Shown here piece after piece: positions 44,337 to 56,537 of a DNA stretch of 64,000 nt. This DNA comes from Chlorops oryzae. Lineage: Eukaryota > Arthropoda > Insecta > Diptera > Chloropidae. Every line of letters starts with the position of its first letter. Positions within the stretch are counted from its first letter, which is position 1. Position numbers and translations under genes: made by a program. The stretch is from the NCBI GenBank assembly GCA_020466095.1, contig CM035808.1:78803863-78867862 (forward strand), read 5' to 3'. The notes below the pieces were generated by a model, which was not told where the DNA came from, did no database searches, and saw only the letters and a list, made by a program, of their open reading frames with translations.

Positions 44337-44892
44337 GTTGAAGAGCGAAGTGGCAGAACTGATTCGAGCATGCCAACTGGCAAAGAGGGGGACCGTCAAC
44401 ACTAATCTACTTAACAAGGAGGAAATTGGCCAAATCATCTCCGAGATTCCTACTCTCCCTTATGCAAACGACGTCGAAGCGATCGAGTATAGTATGCCCT
44501 CTATTTATACTAATAGTTCTCTGCTTCTTTACGTATTAGCTGTTCCAAAAATGCGAGACGAGTCCTTCAATGTACTTAGTGTAAGGGCAACAACACTGAA
44601 CGGCAAGCAAATTGAACTACCATACCAACAGGTGATGGTGAATGAGCTTCACACTTTTGGAATGGTGGGAAACTGCCAAACGATCAGCAACTTGACTGTT
44701 TGTGAAGACAGAGAATTGGAAGAGATACCCGAGAACGCTTGTGTCTCCCGTCTGCTAAAAGGAGGACACGCCAACTGCACCTTTGTAAGAAGCAATAAAG
44801 AGGTCATCGAGTTTCTGCACCAAGACACGCTGTTCGCGACGAACTTCAATGGCGAACTATCATCCGGAAAGTTTAAACCTTCGTCTTTTTAA
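44337..44892 (+). pseudogene. env fragment of a gypsy/errantivirus-like element
   Basis: An open frame of about 184 residues has EAIEYSMPSIYTNSS, LLLYVLAVPKM, a Cys pair region (GNCQTISNLTVC), VSRLLKGGHANC and NFNG near the end. This pattern is that of the membrane-proximal half of insect errantivirus envelope proteins. It differs from the env of the BEL element here, so it comes from another retroelement. Neither the N-terminus nor the membrane anchor is present. It begins abruptly at the truncated palindrome, with no ATG. Confidence 0.65.
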
Positions 44893-44974
44893 AAAGGGAA
44901 AATAAGCGATCAAGTTGGCTCACTTCTTTGTATTTTTTTATCCTTATCCTGTAGGAAAAGGATAACTTACATAT

Positions 44975-45481
44975 GACCTATGATTTTGCGTAGTTCTGTT
45001 TTTCGTTTTGATTGCATTTACAAACTTGAGCAATGAACTTGGTAACAAATAAACTTCAATGACGACTTATAAAAATTGTATCGCGAATTTTGCTAACACT
45101 GCATTCATATCAAATTGCCCTTTTGTTTTGGCTCGAACTTTGAATTCGCAAATGCAGATCAATAACAAGTCAATACCCAATAATTTGTTTGCGTAACATT
45201 GTAGTTCATAGTCATGATAATGCAACCATTGCAATAAGTTCGTTATATTTGAATTGTATTTATGAAAATGAAAATTATAGCTTGTCAACAAAATTTTAGG
45301 ATATAAACGCCGTAAGGTGCAAATAAATTTACTCTTTAATTGAAGTCAAAACAAGCATTTCATTAAAGCAGAAGTGACACGGTTAAAGTGCCGTTTGTCG
45401 CGCCAAATCAACATAAAAGCGCAATTCAGTTTATATGCTGCAATTGAAATCTTTTATGCCAACATCAATAGGTTGACAAAC
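44975..45481 (+). repeat. BEL LTR, third copy, inverted
   Basis: It is the reverse complement of 33318-33830. Beyond CATTTTGCGTAG it diverges to TATGACC where the other two read GTCGTATC then the palindromic element. It abuts the P-like region at the same base as the left copy. Confidence 0.75.
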
Positions 45482-45499
45482 CAGTCTACCTAACAAAGG

Positions 45500-47455
45500 T
45501 GTTAACGTTTTTGAAGGATCATTGGATAAATTTAAAGCTTAAAAATAATGAAATGCGAGTTCTCTTTATTAAAGCTGTTAACGCTTTTGAAGGAACATTG
45601 GAAAAATTTAAAGCTTAAAAATAATGAAATGCGAGTTCTTTTCTTAAGGTGTTAACGCTTTTGAAGGAATATTGGAAAAAAGTAAAGATTTTTGTAAAAT
45701 GCTTGTAAGCGATAAAACGATATGGAACCCTGAAGAAAAGGTTATTTCCCAAAACATACATTTTACTCTGCCAGAACTTATGATTTCTTACGAAATGACC
45801 TGAAATTAAATCTGCCATCCAAGGCATCATTAGCGCGGTGGGCCCTTTAAAGAATGTGACACCAGGACTAAACACAGCTTTTCTTAGCAATTTAAAAACA
45901 ATTTTTTCGAATATGGACGGTAGAAATAGAGAAGCAGTTCTTTTGTTTGACGAAATTTTAATAAAAATAGCCCTTCAATACAATATTTTTTGGATAAAAT
46001 ACAGGGCTTTGTCGACAATGGAATTGAAAAGACTCCAGACTTAAGAAACCAAATATTCGTTTTTATGTTACGTGGAATATTTAAAAATTGGAAATATGTC
46101 TTAAGTTATTACGCCTCCCTCCGGTTTGACATCCAAACAGTTAATCCTATTGTAAGCAACAACATATGTGCCGCGGAGGATGTCGGAATAAAGGTTAGGT
46201 CAATATGTTATGACCAAGGGTCAAATAATAGAGCGACGTTTTCGAATTTCGGTATTCAACCAGAATTATCGTTTGTGGTAAATGGGAAACCAGTTTTCGT
46301 AATGTTCGATGTCCCCATTTGATTAAGTCCGTACGAAATGTTTTTATGAAGGATGATTTGGTAACACCAGACGGAAAAAATTCGTGGACGGTGATATCCC
46401 GCCTTTTTGCAACCGATTCGAAATATTCTGCTCGTCTTTGTCCTCAATTAAGCCCAAATACTTTCGAAAAAATGAAAGTCAAATATGCAACTCAAATATT
46501 TAGCCATACTGTTTGTGCAGCAATTCGGACTATGATTACCAATAACGAATTTTCCGATTTCCGCAATACTGCAATTGCTGCAGCTAAGTTTGTGAAGAAG
46601 GTAAACAGGATCTTTGATTGTTTAAACAGTCATGTCTTATATGACAAAAACCCTTATCGTAGTGCTCTGACAAAAAATATTGAGGTCCATACTTTTCTAA
46701 GGGAGGAGATGATAGAATATTTTCGGAACCGCAAGTACCACAAAAAGGTTTATTGTATTGATGGAATTATCCTGTCCATTTCATCCATATTGGCCTTGGG
46801 TGAAAAAATGTGGGAGGAAAATCCGGAAATATATTTCTTGGCAATATCTTAATTCAATGAAGATCCCTTAGAAATTTTATTTTAGCTAATAAGGTCTCGA
46901 GGTGCGACAAATAATAACCGAACAATTTTAAATGCAATCGAGTGTGAAAATGACAGTAAAGAAAGCTCACAATCTATTTCTACGTTGGAAAATAAGATAC
47001 CCAAAGACTTAATGTCAGCAAGCTCTAAAGAACTCATATATTTAGCCCTAGATGAAACAGTGTCAAATATTGCGGAAAACGTGTTTAACGATAATGCGTT
47101 GCGATATTTTGCTGGCTATATACTTTTAAAATTCATGCAAAAACATGATTGCACAAAATGCTCACAGCTCTTAAGACACGATGAAGAGTATATCGACTCC
47201 TCTGAGTTATTTTTACAAAATCAGAACTATGCTTCTATGAGTAATTCATTGAAACTGAAGGCTCCTTCTGACTTCTTCTTCAAATTAGAAAGCACTTCGA
47301 GAGTTTTAAAAGTGTCTTTGATAAAACTCCGAATTCTGCACAAATTAAAGAACAAATATTTAAAAAATGCATTTCCGAAACCGAAAAACACTCAAAGTAC
47401 AGTGAATGGTTTTCGGAAAATGGCAGCTGCTATGGGCACAAAATCTTTTTATTGA
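45500..47455 (+). pseudogene. P-element-like transposase, right arm
   Basis: It has the same domain order as the left copy, with the C-terminal part better kept. The frame at 46985-47455 includes NDNALRYFAGYILLKFMQKH and CTKCSQLLRHDEEYI, the family's 'AGY' C-terminal region. It carries an additional frameshift at about 45988 (T-run) and sequence changes at 46120-46140. It shares the FDVPI-stop break (about 46318) with the left arm. It also lacks a THAP domain and is non-functional. Confidence 0.88.
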
Positions 47456-47629
47456 ACCTTCTTCTTGTAATCCTTATTCGCAAAAATTGCATTTGGCTTA
47501 CCGACAAAATAACGCAGAAACTTAAAATACTTTCCCAATAATTTTTTAAGCATAAAATTTATCCAATGTTCCTTCAAAAGCGTTAACACCTTTAAGAAAG
47601 TGAACTCGCATTTTCATATTTTAACCATA

Positions 47630-49900
47630 TACATTAGGGTGGGTCGTTTTTACGAAAGTTCTAAGATCGCGATGGAATAGTAAAATTATGTTTCCTTATG
47701 TATAAAAAATATATTTGTGTAAAAGAAAATTCAAAATAAGCTGCATCTTTATACCTCGCAAACGGATTGAAAGTTGGAAAAAAAATTATTTATATGGGTC
47801 AGGCCACGAGAAACGTGACATAGTGGATCTGGGATTTTGATTTTTGGACCTTACATCCAAAGATTATAGCCGTTCATAACTCCCCATAATATATAAGAGA
47901 GAAATTCCCTCAGTTGTTGTTGTTGTTGCAATTTGAAAATCGAAAATTTGACAATTTTTCAATATTTCTCTTTTATTCATAATTTTATATCTAAAATAAG
48001 ACTTGAGATAAATGAAAAATTCTTTCTTTACTCGTTTAAGAATAAATGAAGAAAAAAATTAAAATTCGAAAAATAGTATACACTGAAAAAAATTGTTCGG
48101 AAATTCGAATTTAAAATAAACATTTGCGATTTGTATATAGAGCCGGAGCTAGAATTTTAAGCAATTGTACATTATTATGTAGACCATTGAGCTGCGTTTC
48201 AGAAACAATAAAAAAAAATTTGTATTTACAAGGAATTTCCGACACAGAGCGTTTTTTGTGAGACAACCTTCATATAAGAAGGCGCACAACCATATAAAAA
48301 TCGGTTTCTCTCCACTGCAGCTTTTATTTACGCATGAAGAGTTCATGAACTGCGCACAGGCGCGGCAACTATGGGGGTAAAGGCACTTTTTTCCCCTCCA
48401 AAAATTTTATTGGAGGGGCCATGCCCCCCCCAATATTTCGGCAACTGAAAATTATTCGAATTTACATGCCTGTGCCACCCTACTTTTCACATTCGTGCAG
48501 AATTCTCCGAACATTGGTTCCAACCTAATCCAACCAAAATATGTGTCAAAGATTGTCTATAAGTATCGATATCTTTCCTATTCCGAGAAGGGTTAGAACT
48601 TTATTCCAATTGCAGTAGATAGAAACAATAAAAAAAAATTTGTATTTACAAGGAATTTCCGACACAGAGCGTTTTTTGTGAGACAACCTTCATATAAGAA
48701 GGCGCACAACCATATAAAAATCGGTTTCTCTCCACTGCAGCTTTTATTTACGCATGAAGAGTTCATGAACTGCGCACAGGCGCGGCAACTATGGGGGTAA
48801 AGGCACTTTTTTCCCCTCCAAAAATTTTATTGGAGGGGCCATGCCCCCCCCAATATTTCGGCAACTGAAAATTATTCGAATTTACATGCCTGTGCCACCC
48901 TACTTTTCACATTCGTGCAGAATTCTCCGAACATTGGTTCCAACCTAATCCAACCAAAATATGTGTCAAAGATTGTCTATAAGTATCGATATCTTTCCTA
49001 TTCCGAGAAGGGTTAGAACTTTATTCCAATTGCAGTAGATATACTGCACTATTTCAAAATTTGACATCTACTCAACACTGCGTATTGTTCCCTGCATAAA
49101 ATTTTATTTTGCCCCCCCAATATTTTTGGAACTTGCCTCCCCTGACTGAGCATTTAAGTGTTTATGCACTAAATGAGTTTTAAGAACACATTGTTTTTGT
49201 TATTTCTTCGGTCTTAGCCAGTCGCACAAACTAAAATTACTAACAAAAACAATACGAACAGTAATGTAAAGCAGATCAATCAGATCAGACGTTTTTGCTA
49301 CCTTCATATTATTTGTAGTCTGCAAACATGAAATAAAAGCTTTTCATATGGTTTTGCGCCTTTTTATATGAAGGTTGTCTCACAAAAAACGCTCTGTGTC
49401 GGAAATTCCTTGGAAATACAAATATTTTTTTATTGTTTCTGAAACACAGCTCAATGGTCTACATAATAATGTACAATTGGTACAATTGGCCGGTAGCTCC
49501 GGCTCTATATACAAATCGCAAATGTTTATTTTAAATTCGAATTTCCGAACAATTTTTTTCAGTGTATACTATTTTTCGAATTTTAATTTTTTTCTTCATT
49601 TATTCTTAAACGAGTAAAGAAAGAATTTTTCATTTATCTCAAGTCTTATTTTAGATATAAAATTATGAATAAAAGAGAAATATTGAAAAATTGTCAAATT
49701 TTCGATTTTCAAATTGCAACAACAACAACAACTGAGGGAATTTCTCTCTTATATATTATGGGGAGTTATGAACGGCTATAATCTTTGGATGTAAGGTCCA
49801 AAAATCAAAATCCCAGACCCACTATGTCACGTTTCTCGTGGCCTGACCCATATGAGATTTTTCCGACTTCAATGATAAAATTTAGAATTTCTCAGCTTTA
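47630..49900. repeat. Nested repeats of the right arm
   Basis: It begins near ACATTAGGGTGGGTCGTTTT. An internal inverted repeat pairs 47790-48360 with 49330-49855 (GTCAGGCCACGAGAAACGTG, a GTTGTTGTTG run, GACACAGAGCG). Between them lies the exact tandem duplication 48201-48620 / 48621-49040. No coding region is supported. Confidence 0.6.
48201..49040 (+). repeat. Exact 420-bp tandem duplication
   Basis: 48201-48620 and 48621-49040 are identical over every line compared, starting AGAAACAATAAAAAAAAATT and ending TTGCAGTAGAT. It contains the GGAGGGGCCATGCCCCCCCC block. Confidence 0.95.
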
Positions 49901-50759
49901 ATCTCATTTTTTAAATACATTATGTTCCCAGATATTTTTGGTTATAAAACTATCTTTCAAAGGAAAGCAACGAATCTACGATCGACCAAAATTTTACGGA
50001 GATATGGTCGAAGAAACTCAGACCTGAGGAAATTACTCCAAGACATGCCAAAAATGTGTTCGAACCTATCAATTTTGCAACCATTTGGAAGAACGCATAT
50101 TGCCATTTCAAAAAAATCTTCCTTGAAGAAAATCGGTTATTTCATAAGGTTGTTATAACAATTTATATAATTATCTATTAATCGGTTTCATTTCAGAACG
50201 TGCCCTGAAAAAAAAGGCCATGAAAGTTTAAAATCCTTCTACTTCAGCTCGAACAGGAAAAAACAACGCTCAATTACGATTATAGATTTTTTAAATCGGT
50301 TCACAGAAACCAAAGTTACACGGCTTTGAAATTGGACAATTTATTATTTTTAAATCCTGTGTTAGTTAAAAAAAAAAATGCCGAAAAGTATACTACTGGT
50401 AATTGAATTTGGAGTAGATTTACTCCATCGTGTCGATACCTCTATCGATGACACTGCCATTTGAGTTGCGATGAATAACATTTCTTCCCGATGACATTGC
50501 CATTGCAATTAAGAAGTACTCGAATTTTTCCCTTGATATCATTGGTGAAAAAATTAATGAATTGGTCCTTTATGTGAAAATTTCCGACTGGGTTGGCATT
50601 AGTGCCCACATTAACGTACGTACACAAATACAAGAAAATAATAACAAAAAAAAAAAACAAAATTTCAACTCAACAAAGTGTTAAGATATAATTGTTGGAA
50701 ATAAAACACATAAAGCCCTGTTTTGGTCTGGCCGTTTAAATTGTTCTTTCGCCATCGGT

Positions 50760-51190
50760 TTTATTACAACTAACTATTTCAAAAAATCCAAAATACATTT
50801 CAACTTAAAAATATGCTTAAAATTCCTTAAACTAGGTTCGCTGACGCGATTTCTGCTGCAGTCGCATTCCCCCGCTGCTGTTTTTTCGCTTCAGTTTCTG
50901 CTGACGTCCTCGTCTTTCGCAACTTTCTCGCACGCACTTTGGACTTGCATTCCAATTCTTCATATTCTTGCCCGAATGCATTATTTAACTTCCACTCAAC
51001 TGCTCCAATTCAAACTTTTTAGGCCGTTGGTGCTTGTTGTTGCTTTCTTGCTTCCGATCAGCACAGTGGGTTCACGATATGTGTGTTATGATCACAAAAT
51101 TCCTTCCCCCTTTTTGTAAAAGATGGATCCGCATTCATGTGGATCGGTGGAGTAGTGGTTGGAGTAGGGCTGGGAGGTGGGATCGTTATG
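50760..51190 (-). pseudogene. Second copy of the K/R-rich gene relic
   Basis: It matches 62168-62602 in the same orientation (CTAGGTTCGCTGACGCGA, CGGTGGAGTAGTGGTTGGAG). It ends abruptly at GTTATGTCTTATAAGCTTAT. It holds the C-terminal part of the relic described at 62237-62884, with several base changes. A shorter inverted piece lies at about 30540-30660. Confidence 0.6.
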
Positions 51191-51257
51191 TCTTATAAGC
51201 TTATAAGCATACTCACTTACGCACACTCACTCACGCAGCTACAGTCCGAACGCACTT

Positions 51258-52200
51258 CCCAGCAAACAATATGAGCGTTTTCGGACACTTTTTGTACACT
51301 TTTTGTCGACTTTTTTATGAGCATTGACCCTCATAATGTGCACAAAAAAGAGTCCAAAATGAGCGTTTTTTCTATGAAACCGTCGTACCGGTCGCACTTT
51401 ATGTGGATAGTTTGTGAGCCTAATATGACTCTTTTCGGACTCAGAAAAAAGTGCTTTCAACTTCCTAATGAAGCACATAAAAACCTCATAAAAGGCACCT
51501 AAAAGATAATATTCTAGGCACTTGAAATGCTACTGAATCACCTCCTAAAAGGCTCTTTTATCACTCATTTTGAAGTGCAGATTTAATTGCAAAAAGTGCA
51601 CTAAACTGTGCACTTACCTGTGCACTTTAGAAGGAAACGAAATTATTAAAATTTTTGATAATAGCATTTTTAATAATAACAACTAACAAAATTTATTAAA
51701 AACAGTAAAAAATAAATAAAACTTCACATTCTTTAATTAAAATAAACAAAACTTAAAGACAAAGACTGGCTGCGGCGTCGTTTCTCTCCTATGGGCTGCT
51801 TCACGATTTTAATGTACTCCTCCCGGCTTCACCTTTGCGCACTACTCATTTTATTTAATTTTTCTTTTTCCCCCGGCTAAACCTTAAATTTTATAATTGT
51901 CACATTGACTACTTACACACCTTTCGCATCCAAATTTAACCAGAACTGAAAAGCACAACCGAAAATTTGAATCGTCTTGCATATCGCGTTATTTTTCGCA
52001 GAACTTTCAACCAAACCAGTTGTCAACTCTGAAAACGCTCAGAAAAAAGTGCTTTTTCTGAGCCCGTGCTAAAAAACGACAGAACATGCTCCGAAAACGC
52101 TCCTAAAACGCTCCATTTTTTGTGCTTACCCATTAAACGCTCTTAAATAAGGCTCTTTTTAGACACATAATTCGGAGCGCTCCGAAATTTGCTTGCTGGG
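51258..52200. mobile_element. MITE-like element with CCCAGCAA ends
   Basis: Ends CCCAGCAAACAA (51258) and the complement of CCCAGCAAGCAA (to 52200) form short inverted repeats. The interior is full of short GAGCGTTTT, GGAGCG and CACTTTTT blocks, with a GGAGCGCTCC palindrome near one end. It is 943 bp and non-coding, with no clear target duplication (CTT / TTG flanks). I cannot assign a superfamily. Confidence 0.5.
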
Positions 52201-53152
52201 TTGCTCGTTGTGCTGAAATATATGTTATGAGCAGGGCGGGCCACGCGAGCACGAAACGAGCAAATGAGAGCGAAACTTCGTTGCTCCCGAGTACAGATAT
52301 AAAGAGCGTACTCGCAACGAGCTCAGTTGTTGTTAAGAAGCCAGTGAAGGAGGCGTTTGTCGAATGATTTATGCGAATTGATGTAATGTTTTTTCGAATA
52401 TTTTTCATTAATAGTATTAGTTTTATTATTATTAGTTTTTGGCGTATAACGCATTTCTAGGCTTAAGAACTCTTTTTTATATTTTACATTTGGATGTTTT
52501 TCTGTTTTTTAGGACAAAGCCAGCTTCGATTTTGATGAAAATTATCAATTCCTTGACATAAGGCTTTTTATTTTGAAATTTCAATTTCCCTTTTTTTTTT
52601 TAATTTTAACATAATATAGTTTTATTTTAAAATTTTCACTGAAACTGAAAAATGAACCACTACAATTCTTTCAGTGCAAAGCAGAGAGCTATTTTTGTTA
52701 AAATAATGCTTTGTGAGCTTAGTTTGGCATGAATGCTTCTGAAGGTAAGACCTATGTCACTCGTCTTCGCAAAATGAAGAGCGAATTTGTATTTTATGAA
52801 GTTGTTGTGTACACACATACAAGATAATAACAAAAAAAAAAATAAAAATTTTAACTCAACAAAGCGACAACCTTCCGCTTCGGAGTATCAATTCATGTTG
52901 ACTTGACTTTGATATGTGAAGCAAAACCAATTTGCAAGCGCAAAAGCAAAAACCGAATGCTTCCGAAGGCGTGAATAGCTTTTTGGGGTGGTAAAGCTCA
53001 GCGCAACTTTCAGCCAATTTTGTTTTCTACGTTAGACCTCTATGTTATTTGCTTAGTGCTTAAATCTAATACACTATGGGAGTCTTCGTTTATCCCAAAG
53101 GTAAAAATTTCTGCATTGGATAGAATATTTTGCATACTTTTGTAGTGGCCTC

Positions 53153-53392
53153 TTGGTGACAGCTCCTAATATTGAAGATATTTCAGAGTACCAAATAAAT
53201 AACATAATTTTGAAAAGCCATGCTTACTTTCTTGTTTGCACAGAATTTAAAATTTGTGGCTTCAGTGATTTTCACAACTCGTTTCAGCTTATTAAAACAA
53301 ACGAAAAGTGTGTTTTAAGTTTCGCAAACTATAAAAGTTTCAAATCATATGAGCTTATTACATCTCAAAAAGCAATAAGATGTTTATACTAA
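53153..53392 (+). CDS. Unassigned TE-type ORF, arm copy 2
   Basis: This is the mirror of 26773-27000, differing at a few residues (NNIILKS for NNIVLKS) and at the C-terminus. The tandem duplication that follows starts inside this frame at 53188. See the left-arm entry for what can be said of the protein. Confidence 0.35.
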   Translation: MVTAPNIEDISEYQINNIILKSHAYFLVCTEFKICGFSDFHNSFQLIKTNEKCVLSFANYKSFKSYELITSQKAIRCLY

Positions 53393-54085
53393 GGAAAACC
53401 TTGTAATATACTTGTAAAAATTATATCTATATTGAAGAATGGCGTTTAATTGGTTAATGACAACAACATTAATTAAAATAACTCTTCTTACATTTAAAAA
53501 AATTTTCGTTGTACTTCATTTTGAATTACTTTAATACCTGAATAAAATTTTAAAATAACTTCATCCCCTATAAAACCCATTTAAACTGATTTTCGCATAA
53601 ATTTTACACCGTGTTTGTGTAAAACAATTTCACACTATTTTCAGCATAAATTATATATACTATCGATTTGTAAAATCTGTGTAAACTTTTTTCGTTATCA
53701 ATTGTACGCATCAGATGGTATAAATCACCTTTATAATATCATCTATATTTTAAAACATTCATTGTTTAAATTTTTATTAGAGACGATGGTTTACATTTTA
53801 AACTAAACTCGTGTGGATTTATATACAAACCGTTTTGGTTTACTTTCTACTGCAACATTTTTTGGAGTACACGGTTGCTATTTTATTGTATTAATGTGGC
53901 CACTAGGGTGATGACTTTGCGTGTTTTTTGCTCCAAAAAAGTTTCCTGTATTATAGTACGATGAACTTTTATTAAAGATGCCATAAAACACTAATTTTAA
54001 GGATATTTGATAAAAAAAAATGTCACGCACCAAGTCATTTGTAAAATTTAATTTTTGATTTTTTTCCAAACTTTTGATGTTACTG

Positions 54086-55000
54086 TAAGCAGAGTCGCTC
54101 TTAGAGGAGTCAAATGTAAGACCAACTACCATTATTTTTTTATTCCCAACAATTTATCCAAACATACCTTCCCCCTATCTCAACTCCTTAAGGGGGCTCC
54201 CATACAAAAGTAATTTTTTTAATGAATTTTCCCCCCACTGTCCTAACTAGCGCCAGAGTGCCCCTAGAGGAGTCAAATCTTTGACCGACCCCCATTAACT
54301 TTGTCTCATTAACATTTTTTCCCAACATACTGACCCCCTATCTCCCCTCCTTGGGGTTCACCCATACAAAATTACCTTAATTTTATCACAATTACATACA
54401 AAATGGCTGTCACCACAGTCAAACCCCTCCTAGGGGGATAATGTATATGACCGACCCCCATTATTTTTTTACCCCAAGTATTTGCTTCAAACATACCCAC
54501 CCTCTATCTCCCCTCCTTAGGGGGGTCCCCATACAAAAATAGGCTTAAATTAAAGAAAAATGCTTCACGAACTTCAATCTATAATATAGATGCCGTAGGA
54601 ACAAGAACGAGCATGTTCAGTATGCATATTCGAAAAATTTACAAAATTACCTTTTAAACGAGCCTAATATGAAGAATATTGGATTCGTTTTTGGTATGTT
54701 TTAATAATATGTTATAATTATTACTTTTTTTTAAACTGAATTTTGGGTTCCATCCCCTAACTGGCCAAATAATGACCCTAGTAGAAAAAAATAAATTTTC
54801 GAAACAAATGCCGCAAACCTCAATCTATGACGAGTTTTTTAAAACTATAACCATTAATATCGGTTAGTGGTTTCTATTCATTAAATTAATTCAAAACAAA
54901 TACTTTTTTAAACGCATTATTCACTGTTTTTACGTTCCTTTCTTAAGTCTTTGCATGTCTCTCTTGGTCTGTATGCATGCAAAGACTCAAGACACGAACA
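54086..55000. mobile_element. Half palindromic element, copy A4
   Basis: One arm of the A family, with AGAGGAGTCAAATG units and CTATCTC...CTCCTTAAGG blocks. It runs to ATGCATGCAAAGACTCAAGA, where the mirror arm is replaced by the gene downstream. The duplicate is at 57572-58487. Confidence 0.75.
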
Positions 55001-55077
55001 CGCGGTAGCGATTGAAACTCAACTAAATTCAAAGTTCATATGCAAAAAGTATTTATTTATAAAACAATTTTTAGTTT

Positions 55078-55704
55078 TTATACAATATTCATACTTAAAG
55101 TTTGCTTATATTTTTTAATATCTATATACTCCAAATCTGAGCCTTGACGTATATCTGCTACTTTAATAGTTTCCAATTCACCATTGCTCACAATGCGTTG
55201 TTCATATATTTCCTTATACTCGAAACATTAAATTGTTAGCGATCTTGCTTTATAGTCACTATTGTATGTACATCTTACACAAAGTTGCACATTTTCATTC
55301 TCTAATTGGAAATGTCTGTAAAACGGATGTGGACTTTCAACAATCCCAGCTATAGCAGATTCCTTCCGAACAAGTTCTTGCCTGAAAATTTCGATTGCAT
55401 CCTTTACAGTGACAAATCCTGAGTCATCTGAATATATTCGGGGGGTCTCTGTTGTTGTTGTATCGTTTTCTAATGTACTTACAGTACCATTAACATACGA
55501 AGGATAATCTTCACTTGGTTTCAACAAACGTAGCTTTAAGTCGACTTGAACAACATCATTGTTAGGTAGAACCATTGCAAATACCATATTTTCTTCGACA
55601 TCCTGTTTTCTTGGAATGCGCATAGGAATGGGACTTGCTGGTACTGGTGCTGTATACAAATATTCCGTTAAGAATAATAAACACAGAAATAAAATTTTAT
55701 TCAT
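55078..55704 (-). pseudogene. Predicted secreted protein gene, copy 1
   Basis: The start is chosen at 55704 because a TATA box (TATAAAAG, 55782-55789) and initiator (TCAGTC, 55753-55758) lie upstream and the ATG has a CAAAATG context. The first 17-20 residues (MNKILFLCLLFLTEYLYTAP) are a signal peptide. The mature part is acidic, with VFAMVLPNNDVVQVDLKLRL, a Thr-rich segment with NGT and NDT glycosylation sites, and a Cys-containing end (QLCVRCTYNSDYK). A TAA at 55228 gives 158 residues, but the same frame continues 49 codons (FEYKEIYEQRIVSNGELETI...) to 55078, just before AATAAA. Family not recognised; it may be cargo of the adjacent Polinton. Confidence 0.6.
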
Positions 55705-55918
55705 TTTGCTCCTGCCGATTACTTCGTTATTTCTGATTGAAATCAAAATCTCGACTGAACTATATTGCAAATTTTCCGCGACTTTTATATGATGATGACT
55801 CACCTTTCTTGTGAAATTCGTAAAAAAAAGAATTAATTTTTATTTTTTTATTTTTATTTATTTATTTTTTTTTTTTGCATTAATTCTTATACTAAATACA
55901 TACACATATACATAAAAT

Positions 55919-56168
55919 TTAGTTTATATCCATATGTTCACTAGTAACAATACCATAGTGTCCCCATGCAAAAGTATTAATACCATCTGATTGAATGCAC
56001 CTCTTGTCATCTGGATTACTTAATACTACTTTTTTCCACAATTCGGTATAAATGGCATGAAACTTACTTCTAAACATATACATACTACCAAAATATATCT
56101 TATTTTCTAACAAACACAATCGCTAATCATCAATAGTTAATTTCATTAATGCAGCCTTTTTGATTCTT
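55919..56168 (-). pseudogene. Polinton-type DNA polymerase B, C-terminus, copy 1
   Basis: It carries MYMFRSKFHAIYTELWKKVV, DDKRCIQSDGI and WGHYG, the C-terminal block of protein-primed polymerase B of Polintons/Mavericks. A TAG at 56121-56123 replaces the Tyr codon kept in copy 2 at about 59606. The frame is cut upstream by a MITE at 56172. Confidence 0.75.
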
Positions 56169-56171
56169 TTA

Positions 56172-56483
56172 GGCCCGATATTACAGTGCATACTTAAGTT
56201 AAGGAAGCTTTAAGACTTAAGAACACCTTAAGTGTCAAGCGGTTTAACAGTCAATTTTTATCCAAAACTCACGAAAATTGTTTTCGGCAGGCAACATTTG
56301 AAAAAACCGATATTTTTTATTTATACTTTTTTAAAATTCGTAAAATTAGTGAAATTCCTTCATTAAATTAATTTGAAAACTAATTTAAGGAGCACTTAAA
56401 ATTTGTACTGTTAAAATGCTTTACAGACTTAAGCTTTACTTAAGTGCTAAGGAGACCTTAAGTATGCACTGTAATATCGGGCC
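56172..56483. mobile_element. Harbinger-type MITE, copy 1 (inverted)
   Basis: Ends GGCCCGATATTACAGTGCAT and its complement, flanked by TTA (56169-56171) and TAA. It is internally palindromic with CTTAAG blocks. Its interior is in the opposite orientation to copy 2, and the 54 bp following it are the reverse complement of the 54 bp preceding it. Confidence 0.85.
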
Positions 56484-56537
56484 TAAAAGAATCAAAAAGG
56501 CTGCATTAATGAAATTAACTATTGATGATTATCGATT

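Larger units (their letters stand above)
44970..53903 (-). repeat. Giant inverted repeat, right arm
   Basis: It mirrors 26261-33849, from the BEL LTR (44975-45481) through the P-like gene (45500-47455), the mixed block (47630-51190), the CCCAGCAA repeat (51258-52200), the unassigned ORF (53153-53392) and the GTGGCCAC border at 53903. It is about 1.3 kb longer than the left arm. It has an exact 420-bp tandem duplication that the left arm lacks. Confidence 0.8.
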
